Both the position numbers and the translations under genes were made by a program. From NCBI RefSeq assembly GCF_005144745.1, contig NZ_SWKK01000012.1:124001-188000 (forward strand): a stretch of DNA of 64,000 nucleotides, written 5' to 3'. The stretch comes from Flavobacterium sp. ASW18X. Lineage in GTDB: Bacteria; Bacteroidota; Bacteroidia; Flavobacteriales; Flavobacteriaceae. The notes beneath the pieces are model-generated. The model saw nothing but the letters and a program-made list of their open reading frames with translations, had not been told where the DNA came from and ran no database searches. Below, in pieces: positions 9,973 to 18,726 of the stretch (positions within the stretch are counted from its first letter, which is position 1; every line of letters begins with the position of its first letter).

Positions 9973-11187
9973 ATGCAAAACACAACCCAAAAACCTAGTT
10001 TTGAGTTCATCGCATTAATGGCTTCTTTAATGTCTATTGTAGCCTTGTCTATAGATGCGCTTTTACCTGCTTTTCCAGAGATAGGTGTGAGTATTAATAG
10101 TTTAGACGCTACAGAACATCAAAAATTGGTGACGATGATTTTCTTAGGGTTGGGTGTTGGACAACTATTTTTTGGTCCGTTATCAGACGCTATTGGTCGT
10201 AAAAAAGTGGTGTATTTAGGTATGGTTATCACGCTTTTAGCAAGCTTGGTTTGCGTGTTCTCTCCTAATTTAGAATGGATGCTTTTTGGGCGAATTGTTC
10301 AAGGAATAGGATTATCTACCTCTAGATCTATTTCTATCTCCATGATAAGAGATATGTACAAAGGAGATGTAATGGCAAAAGTGATGTCTTTTGTGACTGC
10401 TTTTTTTATTCTTGTCCCTGTTGTAGCTCCCGCATATGGTAAATTGGTTTTGGACCTTGCTAACTGGCAAGCCATTTTTTATTCGCAAATGGTCATTACA
10501 ATACTTGTTGGATTTTGGTTTTGGAAGCGTCAACCAGAAACGCTAAAGCCAGAATACAAACAGCCTTTTACAATACGAATGTTTTGGGACGGGTTCAAAG
10601 AATTTTTAAAATACAAAGAATCAGTGGCTTTTACTCTTATTTCTGGTCTTGTGACGGGAGCATTTTTAGTGTATTTAAGTGCGTCTCAACACATATTTGA
10701 AGACCAATATGGATTAAAAGAATCGTTTCCCTATATTTTTGCAGGTTTAGCTATATCTATAGGGTTGTCTACACTATCTAACGGTACTTTAGTATTGCGT
10801 TTTGGTATGCGTAGGCTTTCCTTAACGGCACTTATTCTTTTCTGTATCATAGCTCTAGCATTTGTTGTCTTGTACATGGGGGGGGCAAACCCTAATGTGT
10901 ATGTTTTGGTAGCCTTTTTATCGTTACAGTTCTTCTGTTTAGGGTTTATGTGGGGTAATTTTAGGTCTATAGCCATGGAGCCAATTGGCCATATTGCTGG
11001 TATAGGAGCTGCTATTAATGGTTTTTTCTCAACCGTGGTAAGTATCCCAATTGCTACTTTTATCGGATTATTTGTAGATACTCATGTATATCCTTTATTT
11101 ATCGGGCTTGCCGTCTGCGGGCTATTGTCCTTAGCTATATTTCTTTACGTTCGCAAAGCGAAAAATTTGGTGCCGGCTACTTCTTAA
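9973..11187 (+). CDS. Bcr/CflA-type multidrug efflux MFS transporter
   Basis: This is a proton-driven drug exporter of the DHA1 (Bcr/CflA) branch of the major facilitator superfamily, with about twelve membrane helices over 404 residues. The first helix carries SIDALLPAFPEIG, typical of the Bcr/CflA branch. The loop between helices 2 and 3 reads GPLSDAIGRKKVVYLG, the MFS motif A, and helix 4 has GRIVQGIGLSTSRSISISMIRDMY. It stands alone between a terminator and the convergent anmK gene, with which it overlaps by four bases. The ATG at 9973 gives the normal N-terminus; the only alternative start is M16 in the first helix. The transported substrate cannot be told from sequence. Confidence 0.85.
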   Translation: MQNTTQKPSFEFIALMASLMSIVALSIDALLPAFPEIGVSINSLDATEHQKLVTMIFLGLGVGQLFFGPLSDAIGRKKVVYLGMVITLLASLVCVFSPNLEWMLFGRIVQGIGLSTSRSISISMIRDMYKGDVMAKVMSFVTAFFILVPVVAPAYGKLVLDLANWQAIFYSQMVITILVGFWFWKRQPETLKPEYKQPFTIRMFWDGFKEFLKYKESVAFTLISGLVTGAFLVYLSASQHIFEDQYGLKESFPYIFAGLAISIGLSTLSNGTLVLRFGMRRLSLTALILFCIIALAFVVLYMGGANPNVYVLVAFLSLQFFCLGFMWGNFRSIAMEPIGHIAGIGAAINGFFSTVVSIPIATFIGLFVDTHVYPLFIGLAVCGLLSLAIFLYVRKAKNLVPATS

Positions 11188-12263
11188 TTTGGATGATGTA
11201 ACACGCCAGAGCAAGAATCTCTACTAGCACCGGTTACAGATTTGAGTATATTAATTTGGTTTTCTACCCTAAGCACTCCCATAAAAGCAAAAACTAAGGC
11301 CTCTTTGTAATCAATTATAGTTTTGGATGGAACTATTAATTGAATTCCTTCTGGTAAATAAGTGGTTAAAGTTTGTGTGTAAAATGTATTCAATGCTCCG
11401 CCACCTGTGACCAATAGTTGTGTATTTATAATTGGTTTTTCTTTTTTGATAGAAAATGCTATTTGTTGGCAATTATGATGAATTATAGTATGTAACAGGT
11501 CTTTTGTTGATGCGTCTTTAAATTTTTCTAATATAGGAATAACCGCTGCCCTAAACCACTCGTATCCTGTGCTTTTTGGGTAGGGCAATTGGTAATATGT
11601 GAGTGCATTTAACTGCCTAAGCAAATCTGGGAGCAAAGTTCCTTGACGTGCCAGGTTGCCATTCTCATCGTAAGCTAGTCCTATTTTAGCGGTTAAATAA
11701 TTTAAAGGCATATTGGCAAGGCCGATATCATAAGCAATACGTTTCTCCTCCTTATCAAAAGAAATATTACTAATGCCGCCCAAGTTGAGACAAAATTGAT
11801 GAGAAGCAAAGAGTAACTTATCTCCAATAGGTACTAAAGGCGCACCTTGACCACCAAGAGCTACATCTAAAGTTCTAAAATCATTAATTACAATACAACC
11901 TGAAGCTTCTGCTAACGCTTTGCCATCCCCTAACTGAAAAGTAATTCCCTCTGCGGGTCTGTGGTGAGAGGTATGCCCATGACTAGCTATAAAATCAACG
12001 GATATATGGTGTGTGTCCAAAAAGTTCTTGGCTTGTGTTCCAAGCCATTTGCCATAAGTAATATGTAGTTGTTGGTGTGCAGCAGGTGAAAGGGTAATGG
12101 CATGTTTAAGTTGCTGGTACAGCTGTTCTTGGTAAGGTATTGTTGTAGCTTGATTAATGCTGAATTTCCACTCATTTTCTTCCTGCCAAAGGCTGCAATG
12201 TGCAATATCTAATCCGTCTAAGGAAGTGCCAGACATTAACCCCAAAACCGAATACTTTTTCAT
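11184..12263 (-). CDS. anmK: anhydro-N-acetylmuramic acid kinase
   Basis: AnmK hydrolyses and phosphorylates 1,6-anhydro-MurNAc released from peptidoglycan turnover, giving MurNAc 6-phosphate, the substrate of MurQ encoded further along. The 359 residues show the family start GLMSGTSLDGLDIA, the phosphate-binding FCLNLGGISNIS segment and GGGALN near the C-terminus. It is the last gene of a minus-strand run (GHL10 lipoprotein, permease, GH3, anmK) with one to three bases or small overlaps between genes. Its tail overlaps the convergent efflux gene by four bases. Name and role are secure from motifs and context. Confidence 0.93.
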   Translation of the reverse strand: MKKYSVLGLMSGTSLDGLDIAHCSLWQEENEWKFSINQATTIPYQEQLYQQLKHAITLSPAAHQQLHITYGKWLGTQAKNFLDTHHISVDFIASHGHTSHHRPAEGITFQLGDGKALAEASGCIVINDFRTLDVALGGQGAPLVPIGDKLLFASHQFCLNLGGISNISFDKEEKRIAYDIGLANMPLNYLTAKIGLAYDENGNLARQGTLLPDLLRQLNALTYYQLPYPKSTGYEWFRAAVIPILEKFKDASTKDLLHTIIHHNCQQIAFSIKKEKPIINTQLLVTGGGALNTFYTQTLTTYLPEGIQLIVPSKTIIDYKEALVFAFMGVLRVENQINILKSVTGASRDSCSGVLHHPN

Positions 12264-12264
12264 A

Positions 12265-13773
12265 TCAATCTAAATTTACAGGCAATTCTCCGTAGGAGGG
12301 CAGTTCTTCTAAAAAATGCTGTGCAGCGTAGGTTTGAAAAGGTTTAAAATCTTGATAAGTAATATAGATTCCTTTAGCCTTTTTATATGCTAAGGTATTC
12401 AGAGCGTATGGGTTGCCAAAGTGATAGATAAGAGCATTTTTTGTAGCTACAAGGGTATTGAATAATTCTATTTCTTCTTTGCTTAATCCAAAATTGTCTA
12501 AGGGTTTTGCAGAAGGCGGATTTACTACGATTAAGACCTGTTTGGAATTGATAGCTTCAACCAGATTAGCTGCCTTTTGTTTTAATAGTTCTGTAAAATA
12601 GGATGTTTTCGTTCCTAGGTTTACCAACTGAAAGGGTTCTTTTTTAAAGCGAGATAGATTAAAGTTTGGAGTGTAATTGGTAAGACTGTATTGAGCAATA
12701 GCCGCATTCAAACTACTTTCATTGGCAAAATTATGTTTTGTTTTTTGTTGTAACGCCTTTTGTTTTAAACGTTGAATGCGTTGGTATTTTTCATCGATTT
12801 CGGAAGCACTTGCTTCCGCTTCAATTTTAGCAATACCTGCTGCGGTATTTTCTGTAAAGCAAAGTATGTCTACCCCTGCCTTAAAAGCTTGCAGTTCAAC
12901 TTCTCCTTTTATTGTAAACAATTTGCTAATACTGTGCATGTTTAAAGCATCAGAAATAACCACCCCATTGTACTGTAATTCTTCTCTGATCAAGCTGTTA
13001 ATGATGGTTTTAGAAAGTGTAGCGGGTTTCTTAGGGTTCTGCTCTAACTGTGGTAGTGCCAAATGCCCAACCATAATGCTATCTAAATTTTCCTTGGCAA
13101 TGTGTTTAAATGGGTATAACTCGTTTTCTTGTAAATTCTGTAGGGATTTGTTAATAATGGGCAACCCTATGTGAGAATCTACAGCAGTATCTCCATGCCC
13201 AGGAAAATGCTTCACAGAATTTAGAATACCACAAGAAGCCATACCGTCTAGAAAGGCCTTTGCCTTAGCGGTTACCCGAATTTTATCGCTCCCAAAAGAA
13301 CGATACCCTATTACCGGATTTTTAGGAGTGCTATTTATATCTATTACGGGAGCTAAATTCCAGTGAATACCGGCGTGTAAACAGTCTTGTGCAATTTGTT
13401 GCCCTACTTGGTAAATCAGAAGGTTTTTAGAAAGCGGTAAAGCACCCAATGTAATAGCGTATGGATACTGCGGGGTATTTTCAATGCGCATGGCCAAACC
13501 CCATTCTGCGTCTATTGCTATTAAAAGCGGGTATTTTGCCGCTTTTTGATACCGGTTGATGAGGTAGGTTAACCGCTCAAAACTTTGTTCATTGTAAAGA
13601 ACCTTTTTTTTACCCTCAAAATTAGTTGCAGCGCTTGCTCTGGAGTGAAAAAAGCATAGTGCCCCTACATGATGTGTGGCAATCAAGCCTTCTAAAGATT
13701 TAATTTCTTCTTCTGAATCGTTTATAAAAGCAGCGGGCATAAATAGCTGACCAATTTTTTCTCGGAGCGTCAT
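12265..13773 (-). CDS. glycoside hydrolase family 3 beta-N-acetylhexosaminidase (NagZ-like)
   Basis: GH3 N-acetylglucosaminidases of the NagZ type cleave GlcNAc from GlcNAc-anhydroMurNAc. The 502 residues begin directly with the catalytic domain (LREKIGQLFMPAA) and no signal peptide is seen, so the product should be cytoplasmic, matching an AmpG-like importer next door. The flexible-loop signature KHFPGHGDTAVDSHIGLP is present near residue 190, and GVVISDALNM supplies the aspartate nucleophile near 270. The C-terminal portion (about 350-502) looks like a small GH3 C-terminal domain that minimal NagZ proteins lack. Substrate is inferred from the neighbours AnmK and MurQ. Confidence 0.87.
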   Translation of the reverse strand: MTLREKIGQLFMPAAFINDSEEEIKSLEGLIATHHVGALCFFHSRASAATNFEGKKKVLYNEQSFERLTYLINRYQKAAKYPLLIAIDAEWGLAMRIENTPQYPYAITLGALPLSKNLLIYQVGQQIAQDCLHAGIHWNLAPVIDINSTPKNPVIGYRSFGSDKIRVTAKAKAFLDGMASCGILNSVKHFPGHGDTAVDSHIGLPIINKSLQNLQENELYPFKHIAKENLDSIMVGHLALPQLEQNPKKPATLSKTIINSLIREELQYNGVVISDALNMHSISKLFTIKGEVELQAFKAGVDILCFTENTAAGIAKIEAEASASEIDEKYQRIQRLKQKALQQKTKHNFANESSLNAAIAQYSLTNYTPNFNLSRFKKEPFQLVNLGTKTSYFTELLKQKAANLVEAINSKQVLIVVNPPSAKPLDNFGLSKEEIELFNTLVATKNALIYHFGNPYALNTLAYKKAKGIYITYQDFKPFQTYAAQHFLEELPSYGELPVNLD

Positions 13774-13775
13774 TA

Positions 13776-15044
13776 CTAATTGTTTAAGGTTTTTTTACCA
13801 AAATCCGCAGGGTAATCTAAAAATCGTACTAATACGAGCGCAGGAATAGCTGCAAAAGCAACCCAAAAAAAGAATCCGTCGTAACCCAACCACTCTTGGA
13901 TATAACCGCTAATCATTCCAGGTAACATCATCCCAAGAGCCATAAAACCTGTAGCTAAAGCATAATGACTTGTTTTGTAAAAACCTTCTGCTACGTAGAT
14001 AAGGTATACTAAAAAGGCAGCAAATCCAAAGCCATAACCAAATTGCTCTATGATTACGGTGCCTACTATGGCAAACATACTGGTAGTTTTAGTAATTGCT
14101 AAAAGTGCGTACAACAGATTAGGTAAGTTAAGCGAAAGAATCATGGGAAGCATCCATTTTTTTAATCCATCTTTAGAAATCAAAATTCCGCCAAGAATAC
14201 CACCTAACGAAAGAAAAATAATGCCTACTGTTCCATAAATTGTTCCAACAGCTTCAGTAGCTAATCCCAAACCGCCTTTTGCGATATCATCCAATAAAAA
14301 AGGAGAAGTCATTTTTACCAATTGAGACTCTCCTAGGCGATAGGTTAAAATAAAAGCTAAGGATAACCAAATACCCTTTTTTGCAAAAAATGTGCTGAAA
14401 ATAGTTCCAAAATGCGCATTTTGATTGACTTTAGGACTATTTTCCTCTGCTTTGGGAGATGTAAAGAAATTGCTAATGGTGAGTACGGCCATCAATACGG
14501 CGGTGGCTATCATTGTAAAACTCCATGCTTTAGCCGTATTTTCTAGTTGATGCTCTAGAAAACCAGCTAGGATAACAATAAGACCTTGACCTGTAACCAT
14601 GGCTAGACGATAAAATGTACTGCGCATGCCAATAAAAAAAGATTGCTTTTTCTCACTCAACGCCAACATATAATAGCCGTCAGATGCAATGTCATTGGTT
14701 GCAGAGGCAAAAGCAACCATCCAAAAACAAGCAAGGGTAGCTGTTAAAAAAAAGTCGGTTTGTAGAGTAAGTCCAATCCCTAAAAAAGCCAAAGAAATAA
14801 GTAATTGCATACTCAAAAACCACTTTCGTTTGGTAAAATTTAAATCTACAAATGGACTCCACAAAGGTTTTAAAACCCATGGAATATAAAGCCAGCTTGT
14901 GTATAGTCCAATTTCTGAATTGCTTAGGCTAAGCTTCTTATACATGATAACAGACAAACCTACTACAATAATGTAGGGTAAACCCTGAGTAAAATAAAGG
15001 ATTGACACCCAAAGCCATGCATTTTTATCTTTATCGTTTGTCAT
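13776..15044 (-). CDS. AmpG-like MFS permease (muropeptide/anhydro-muro-sugar import)
   Basis: This is an inner-membrane MFS carrier of the AmpG/PAT-like type, expected to bring GlcNAc-anhydroMurNAc or related sugars into the cytoplasm. The 422 residues have about twelve helices. The N-terminal YFTQGLPYIIVVGLSVIMYK segment and LYTSWLYIPWVLKPLWSPFVD (with the AmpG-family WxxKxLWSP pattern) support the family. It ends two bases before the NagZ-like gene and its start shares one base with the stop of the lipoprotein gene, so all are one transcript. The substrate is inferred from the operon; the sequence alone shows only the transporter family. Confidence 0.8.
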   Translation of the reverse strand: MTNDKDKNAWLWVSILYFTQGLPYIIVVGLSVIMYKKLSLSNSEIGLYTSWLYIPWVLKPLWSPFVDLNFTKRKWFLSMQLLISLAFLGIGLTLQTDFFLTATLACFWMVAFASATNDIASDGYYMLALSEKKQSFFIGMRSTFYRLAMVTGQGLIVILAGFLEHQLENTAKAWSFTMIATAVLMAVLTISNFFTSPKAEENSPKVNQNAHFGTIFSTFFAKKGIWLSLAFILTYRLGESQLVKMTSPFLLDDIAKGGLGLATEAVGTIYGTVGIIFLSLGGILGGILISKDGLKKWMLPMILSLNLPNLLYALLAITKTTSMFAIVGTVIIEQFGYGFGFAAFLVYLIYVAEGFYKTSHYALATGFMALGMMLPGMISGYIQEWLGYDGFFFWVAFAAIPALVLVRFLDYPADFGKKTLNN

Positions 15045-16531
15045 TAATTTAATTTTATAGCTATGGGCAAACTATGCTGCCCATATTTACTTTCAAAAAC
15101 CAGCACGAGTTTTTTTCGATTCTTAGTAAGTTTTATTGGTAGCCGTAAAATGTCATCTTTGGAAAGATACCGTTTTCCTAAAAGTCCTTTAGGTTCTGTG
15201 GGTTCTTTTTTATAGATAAGCACGCTGCGTTGTTTTTGTTCTGATTTAATATTGAAAATGTAATTTTTATCTTTTTTTTCTAGTTGAGTTACCGTAATGT
15301 TTTGCGGTAAGGGAGCATCATATAACGGTGAATGGCTAGGAGTGTAAGCTTTGTGTTTGTATAATTTACGATGTATGGTTTTGGCTACTTCCTCATGTGC
15401 TAAAAGGGATTTAGCACTAAAGAACACGTTTCCAGAAATGTTGTTGGCACTTCTTACATAGTTTAATTGAGTGGGTAGTTCTAGTGGATTTTCCCAAGCA
15501 ATATCTGCATTGTTTTTAATCTTGTAGGGACCATTACCAATATAAATACGGCTATCAAATGCATTGGTACTCCACCAATCTGCTAATATTTTATGTGAGG
15601 CTGGAGCAAAATCCATGCTCCAATAGATTTGGGGAACTAGATAATCTATCCAACCTTTCTCCATCCATAATAGTGGGTTTGCATACAAATCGTGATAGGT
15701 AGTCTGCCCTGCTTTGGTAGCAGAACCCTTCGGGTCTGTAGTGTCATTCTTCCAAACACCAAACGGACTGATGCCAAATTGAACCCACGGCTTAGTGTTT
15801 TTAATGGTAGTATAGACATTTTTAATCAATGAATCTACATTGCTGCGTCTCCAATCCTCTAACGGTAGTTTTTTTGGATTGTAATTTGCGTAGCTTGTGC
15901 TATCTGCAAATATCTGGTCTTTAATGGTGTAGGGGTAAAAATAATCATCAAAATGTAGCGCGTCTATATTGTATTTTTGTACCACCTCTTGCATTATTTC
16001 GGCTAAATGTGCTTGTACTTCTGGGTTCCCAGGGTCATAGTAGTACTTGGTTCCGTAAGGAATCATCCAATCTTTATGTTGATAAAAGTCATGTGTAGTG
16101 CTTAGTTGCAAAGTATCCAAGGTCATGGTAGCCCGGTATGGGTTTAACCATGCATGGAATTCCATACCTCTTGTGTGCGCTTCTTTTATTAGAAAAGGAA
16201 CTATGTCTACCGTTTCTTTTAAACTTGCCCCTTGTTGGCCGGTTAGATACGTGGACCAAGGTGCTAATTTAGTAGGGTAAAGGGCATCTCCTGCAGTTCT
16301 TAGTTGTACTATTACAGCATTAAAATTATGAGCTTGATAGTAGTCTAAAAGCGCCAAATAATCTTTCTTTTTTTTCTCAAGGTTATCGCTCCCGTTTTTG
16401 GGCCAGTCAATATTGGCAACTGTGGCAATCCAAACGCCTCTAAATTCGGCAGGTGGCGTAGGTACTGCTTTAAATGTACTGCAAGAACCTATGAAAATAG
16501 CTAAAATAAGGGCGCTAAAAATAATTTTCAT
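15044..16531 (-). CDS. GHL10/DUF187 glycoside hydrolase lipoprotein (DigH/YngK family)
   Basis: This is a cell-envelope glycosidase of the GHL10 (DUF187) family. E. coli DigH (YddW) of this family cuts glycan strands stripped of stem peptides. The 495 residues begin with a lipoprotein signal (MKIIFSALILAIFIGSC, lipid Cys17). The barrel then begins with FRGVWIATVANIDWP (about 30-44), followed by NFNAVIVQLRTAGDALYPT, FHAWLNPYRATM (about 126-137), DALHFDDYFYPY (about 200-211) and VPQIYWSMDFA. The C-terminal 100 residues form a small beta domain. It heads the operon leading to the permease, GH3 and AnmK, which makes release of recyclable fragments its likely job. The start is fixed by the signal peptide. 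Confidence 0.87.
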   Translation of the reverse strand: MKIIFSALILAIFIGSCSTFKAVPTPPAEFRGVWIATVANIDWPKNGSDNLEKKKKDYLALLDYYQAHNFNAVIVQLRTAGDALYPTKLAPWSTYLTGQQGASLKETVDIVPFLIKEAHTRGMEFHAWLNPYRATMTLDTLQLSTTHDFYQHKDWMIPYGTKYYYDPGNPEVQAHLAEIMQEVVQKYNIDALHFDDYFYPYTIKDQIFADSTSYANYNPKKLPLEDWRRSNVDSLIKNVYTTIKNTKPWVQFGISPFGVWKNDTTDPKGSATKAGQTTYHDLYANPLLWMEKGWIDYLVPQIYWSMDFAPASHKILADWWSTNAFDSRIYIGNGPYKIKNNADIAWENPLELPTQLNYVRSANNISGNVFFSAKSLLAHEEVAKTIHRKLYKHKAYTPSHSPLYDAPLPQNITVTQLEKKDKNYIFNIKSEQKQRSVLIYKKEPTEPKGLLGKRYLSKDDILRLPIKLTKNRKKLVLVFESKYGQHSLPIAIKLN

Positions 16532-16548
16532 ACTTGGGATTACTACAT

Positions 16549-16578
16549 AAAAGGTCTACAAAAAGCTGTAGACCTTTT
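16549..16578 (-). terminator. terminator downstream of the nagB fusion gene
   Basis: AAAAGGTCTACA (16549-16560) pairs perfectly with TGTAGACCTTTT (16567-16578) around a six-base loop. On the minus strand it lies 33 bases after the NagB-fusion stop codon and ends in a T run, so it separates that gene from the lipoprotein operon. Confidence 0.6.
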
Positions 16579-16611
16579 ACAAAGGTAACTAACAAAATAT
16601 AGCTTTAGTAC

Positions 16612-18552
16612 TTAAAAATGATATTGAACAAAGCCCTCCATAGCCTCATATTCAGCAAGGCCTAATGCATTATATTTTGCAGCTGTTTCTGTATTTCTTT
16701 GTTGTGCACGCTGCCAAAATTCGCGCTCATCATTCCCAGGAAACATAGCACTATCTTTTTGGGATTGATGTTTAAATATGGCATTAATTTTACGTTGCAT
16801 ATCTTTTGGTCCAATGGGTACTGCCATTTCCATAGAAGCAATGTCCCATTCTTGCCATGCGCCACGGTATAGCCAAACTTTGCAATCTTTTAACCATTGA
16901 GCCCCCGATGTTTTTAACTGTTCCAAAGCCAAATAAATTATTTGTAGGCATACTCTATGAGTACCGTGTGGGTCCGATAGGTCCCCAGCAGCAAAAATTT
17001 GATGCGGTTGTACTTTATTTAATAGGTCTACAGTTAACTGAATATCTTTTTCTGAATGTGGCTTCTTTTTTACGGCACCAGTTTCATAAAACGGAAGGTT
17101 CATAAAATGTGCATGCGCTTCTTTTACGCCACAATAGCGACAAGCGGCTAAGGCTTCTCCTTTACGGATTAGGCCTTTATATTCTTGTATTTCTGAGCTA
17201 TCTATTTGGCCGGGTTTTTTGTTGTTTAAAAACTCCCGAACCTCCTTCATTTTAGTTTTTAACTTTTCATCTCCCTTTTCTATTTCTAAGGCAAAATCTA
17301 GAAAACGAATTACCTCATCATCAAATACCGCAATATTGCCAGAAGTTTGATAGGCAACATGTACCTCATGGCCTTGGTCTACTAACCGAAGTAGCGTACC
17401 GCCCATAGAGATTACATCATCATCTGGATGTGGACTAAAAATAAGAGCGGTTTTAGGGTAGGGGAGCGCGCGTTCTGGTCTATGGCTATCATCTGCGTTA
17501 GGCTTACCGCCAGGCCAACCCGTAATAGTAGCCTGTAATTGATTAAATACTTTTAGATTAATCTGCTCAGCAGAACCTATTTCTGCTACCAAATTTCCCA
17601 TTCCATATTCATTATAATCTTCATTAGTGAGCTTTAAAATAGCTTTTGATAGCTTTTCTGATAACCAGATGGTTGCTTTTTTGATAAGGAAATCGTTCCA
17701 AATTACCTCTCCTACTAACCAAGGAGTTTCTACACGAGTTAAAAAAGAAGCTGCCGCTTGGTCTAGGATAAAATCGCATTGAGTATGTTTTTGTAAAAAG
17801 GTAGCTGGTACGGTTTCTCTAATTTTGCCCTCAACAGCTTCTTTGACGATGTGGGATTTACCTTCCCCCCAAGCCATTAGTATTATACGTTTAGCGGCCA
17901 TTATAGTACCTACCCCCATGGTTATGGCGCGTTGTGGTACATTTTCCTCGCCAAAAAAATCGCTCGCAGCATCTAATTTGGTAACCCGGTCTAACCGCAC
18001 TAAACGGGTTTTACTATGAATGCTAGAGCCAGGTTCGTTGAAACCGATATGTCCCGTTCTACCAATACCAAGTATCTGAATGTCTATACCTCCTAAATCT
18101 TGAATGCGCTGCTCATAGGCGTCACAAAATGGCCTAATATCACTGGTATGCAAATTTCCATCAGGAATATGCACGTTTTTGCGATTTATGTCAATGTGGT
18201 TAAAAAGATGCTCATTCATAAAACGAACATAACTATGTATACTTTTTGGGTGCATAGGGTAGTATTCGTCCAAATTAAAAGTGGCAACATTTTTAAAACT
18301 TAAGCCATCTTCTTTATGAAATTTTACCAAATAATCGTAAACCTTAGTAGGCGTAGAACCAGTAGCTAAGCCTAAAATTGCCATTTTGCCTTCTGCCTGT
18401 CTCTTTTTAATCAGTTTGGCAATTTCAGTTGCTACAAAATAAGAAGCACGGTCAGCATCTTCATGAATAAGGGTGTTAACCTTTTCAAATTTTTGAATTT
18501 CTGCTAGATTAGCATCTGAGGTAATTTGCTGTTTATTGATAGTTTTGGTCAT
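16612..18552 (-). CDS. glucosamine-6-phosphate deaminase fused to a PIG-L/LmbE deacetylase-like domain
   Basis: The N-terminal part (about 25-290) is a NagB deaminase/isomerase converting glucosamine 6-phosphate to fructose 6-phosphate and ammonia. It shows LGLATGSTPTKVYDYL, TFNLDEYYPM, the GIGRTGHIGFNEPGSS active-site loop and QRAITMGVGTIM. After a linker, residues from about 375 to 640 are a PIG-L/LmbE domain with the zinc motif SPHPDDDVISMGGTLLR and a second metal-binding segment SDPHGTHRVC. This fusion occurs in Bacteroidota; the PIG-L part is an N-deacetylase fold, so it might deacetylate GlcNAc 6-phosphate or a relative (inference). It is divergent from the DeoR-murQ pair and shares repeated operator-like sites with it. 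Confidence 0.88.
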   Translation of the reverse strand: MTKTINKQQITSDANLAEIQKFEKVNTLIHEDADRASYFVATEIAKLIKKRQAEGKMAILGLATGSTPTKVYDYLVKFHKEDGLSFKNVATFNLDEYYPMHPKSIHSYVRFMNEHLFNHIDINRKNVHIPDGNLHTSDIRPFCDAYEQRIQDLGGIDIQILGIGRTGHIGFNEPGSSIHSKTRLVRLDRVTKLDAASDFFGEENVPQRAITMGVGTIMAAKRIILMAWGEGKSHIVKEAVEGKIRETVPATFLQKHTQCDFILDQAAASFLTRVETPWLVGEVIWNDFLIKKATIWLSEKLSKAILKLTNEDYNEYGMGNLVAEIGSAEQINLKVFNQLQATITGWPGGKPNADDSHRPERALPYPKTALIFSPHPDDDVISMGGTLLRLVDQGHEVHVAYQTSGNIAVFDDEVIRFLDFALEIEKGDEKLKTKMKEVREFLNNKKPGQIDSSEIQEYKGLIRKGEALAACRYCGVKEAHAHFMNLPFYETGAVKKKPHSEKDIQLTVDLLNKVQPHQIFAAGDLSDPHGTHRVCLQIIYLALEQLKTSGAQWLKDCKVWLYRGAWQEWDIASMEMAVPIGPKDMQRKINAIFKHQSQKDSAMFPGNDEREFWQRAQQRNTETAAKYNALGLAEYEAMEGFVQYHF

Positions 18553-18726
18553 GTATATTTGGTATTTTGAGTTTAAAACAGCATAAAACTACAAAATAAT
18601 CTTTTTTATGCTTTTTATTGCTATTAAATATGCGTCAAATTGCGTTTTATTGTATTAATTCGATTTTTTTATAATAAAAACAGCATAAATTCATTTTAGT
18701 TATCTTTGTATTTCTAGCAACGAATC
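18553..18726. promoter_or_regulatory. divergent nagB-fusion/deoR control region with three GCATAAA operator-like sites
   Basis: AAACAGCATAAA occurs at 18576-18587 and again at 18678-18689 (the latter ending in T at 18690). A related inverted copy reads AAAAAGCATAAAAAA on the minus strand within 18602-18618. The first copy lies 23 bases upstream of the nagB-fusion ATG, at its probable transcript start. The last copy lies just before a perfect -7 box TATCTTTG (18701-18708) serving the regulator gene. The layout fits autoregulated repression of both divergent transcripts by the DeoR-type protein encoded alongside. Confidence 0.6.
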
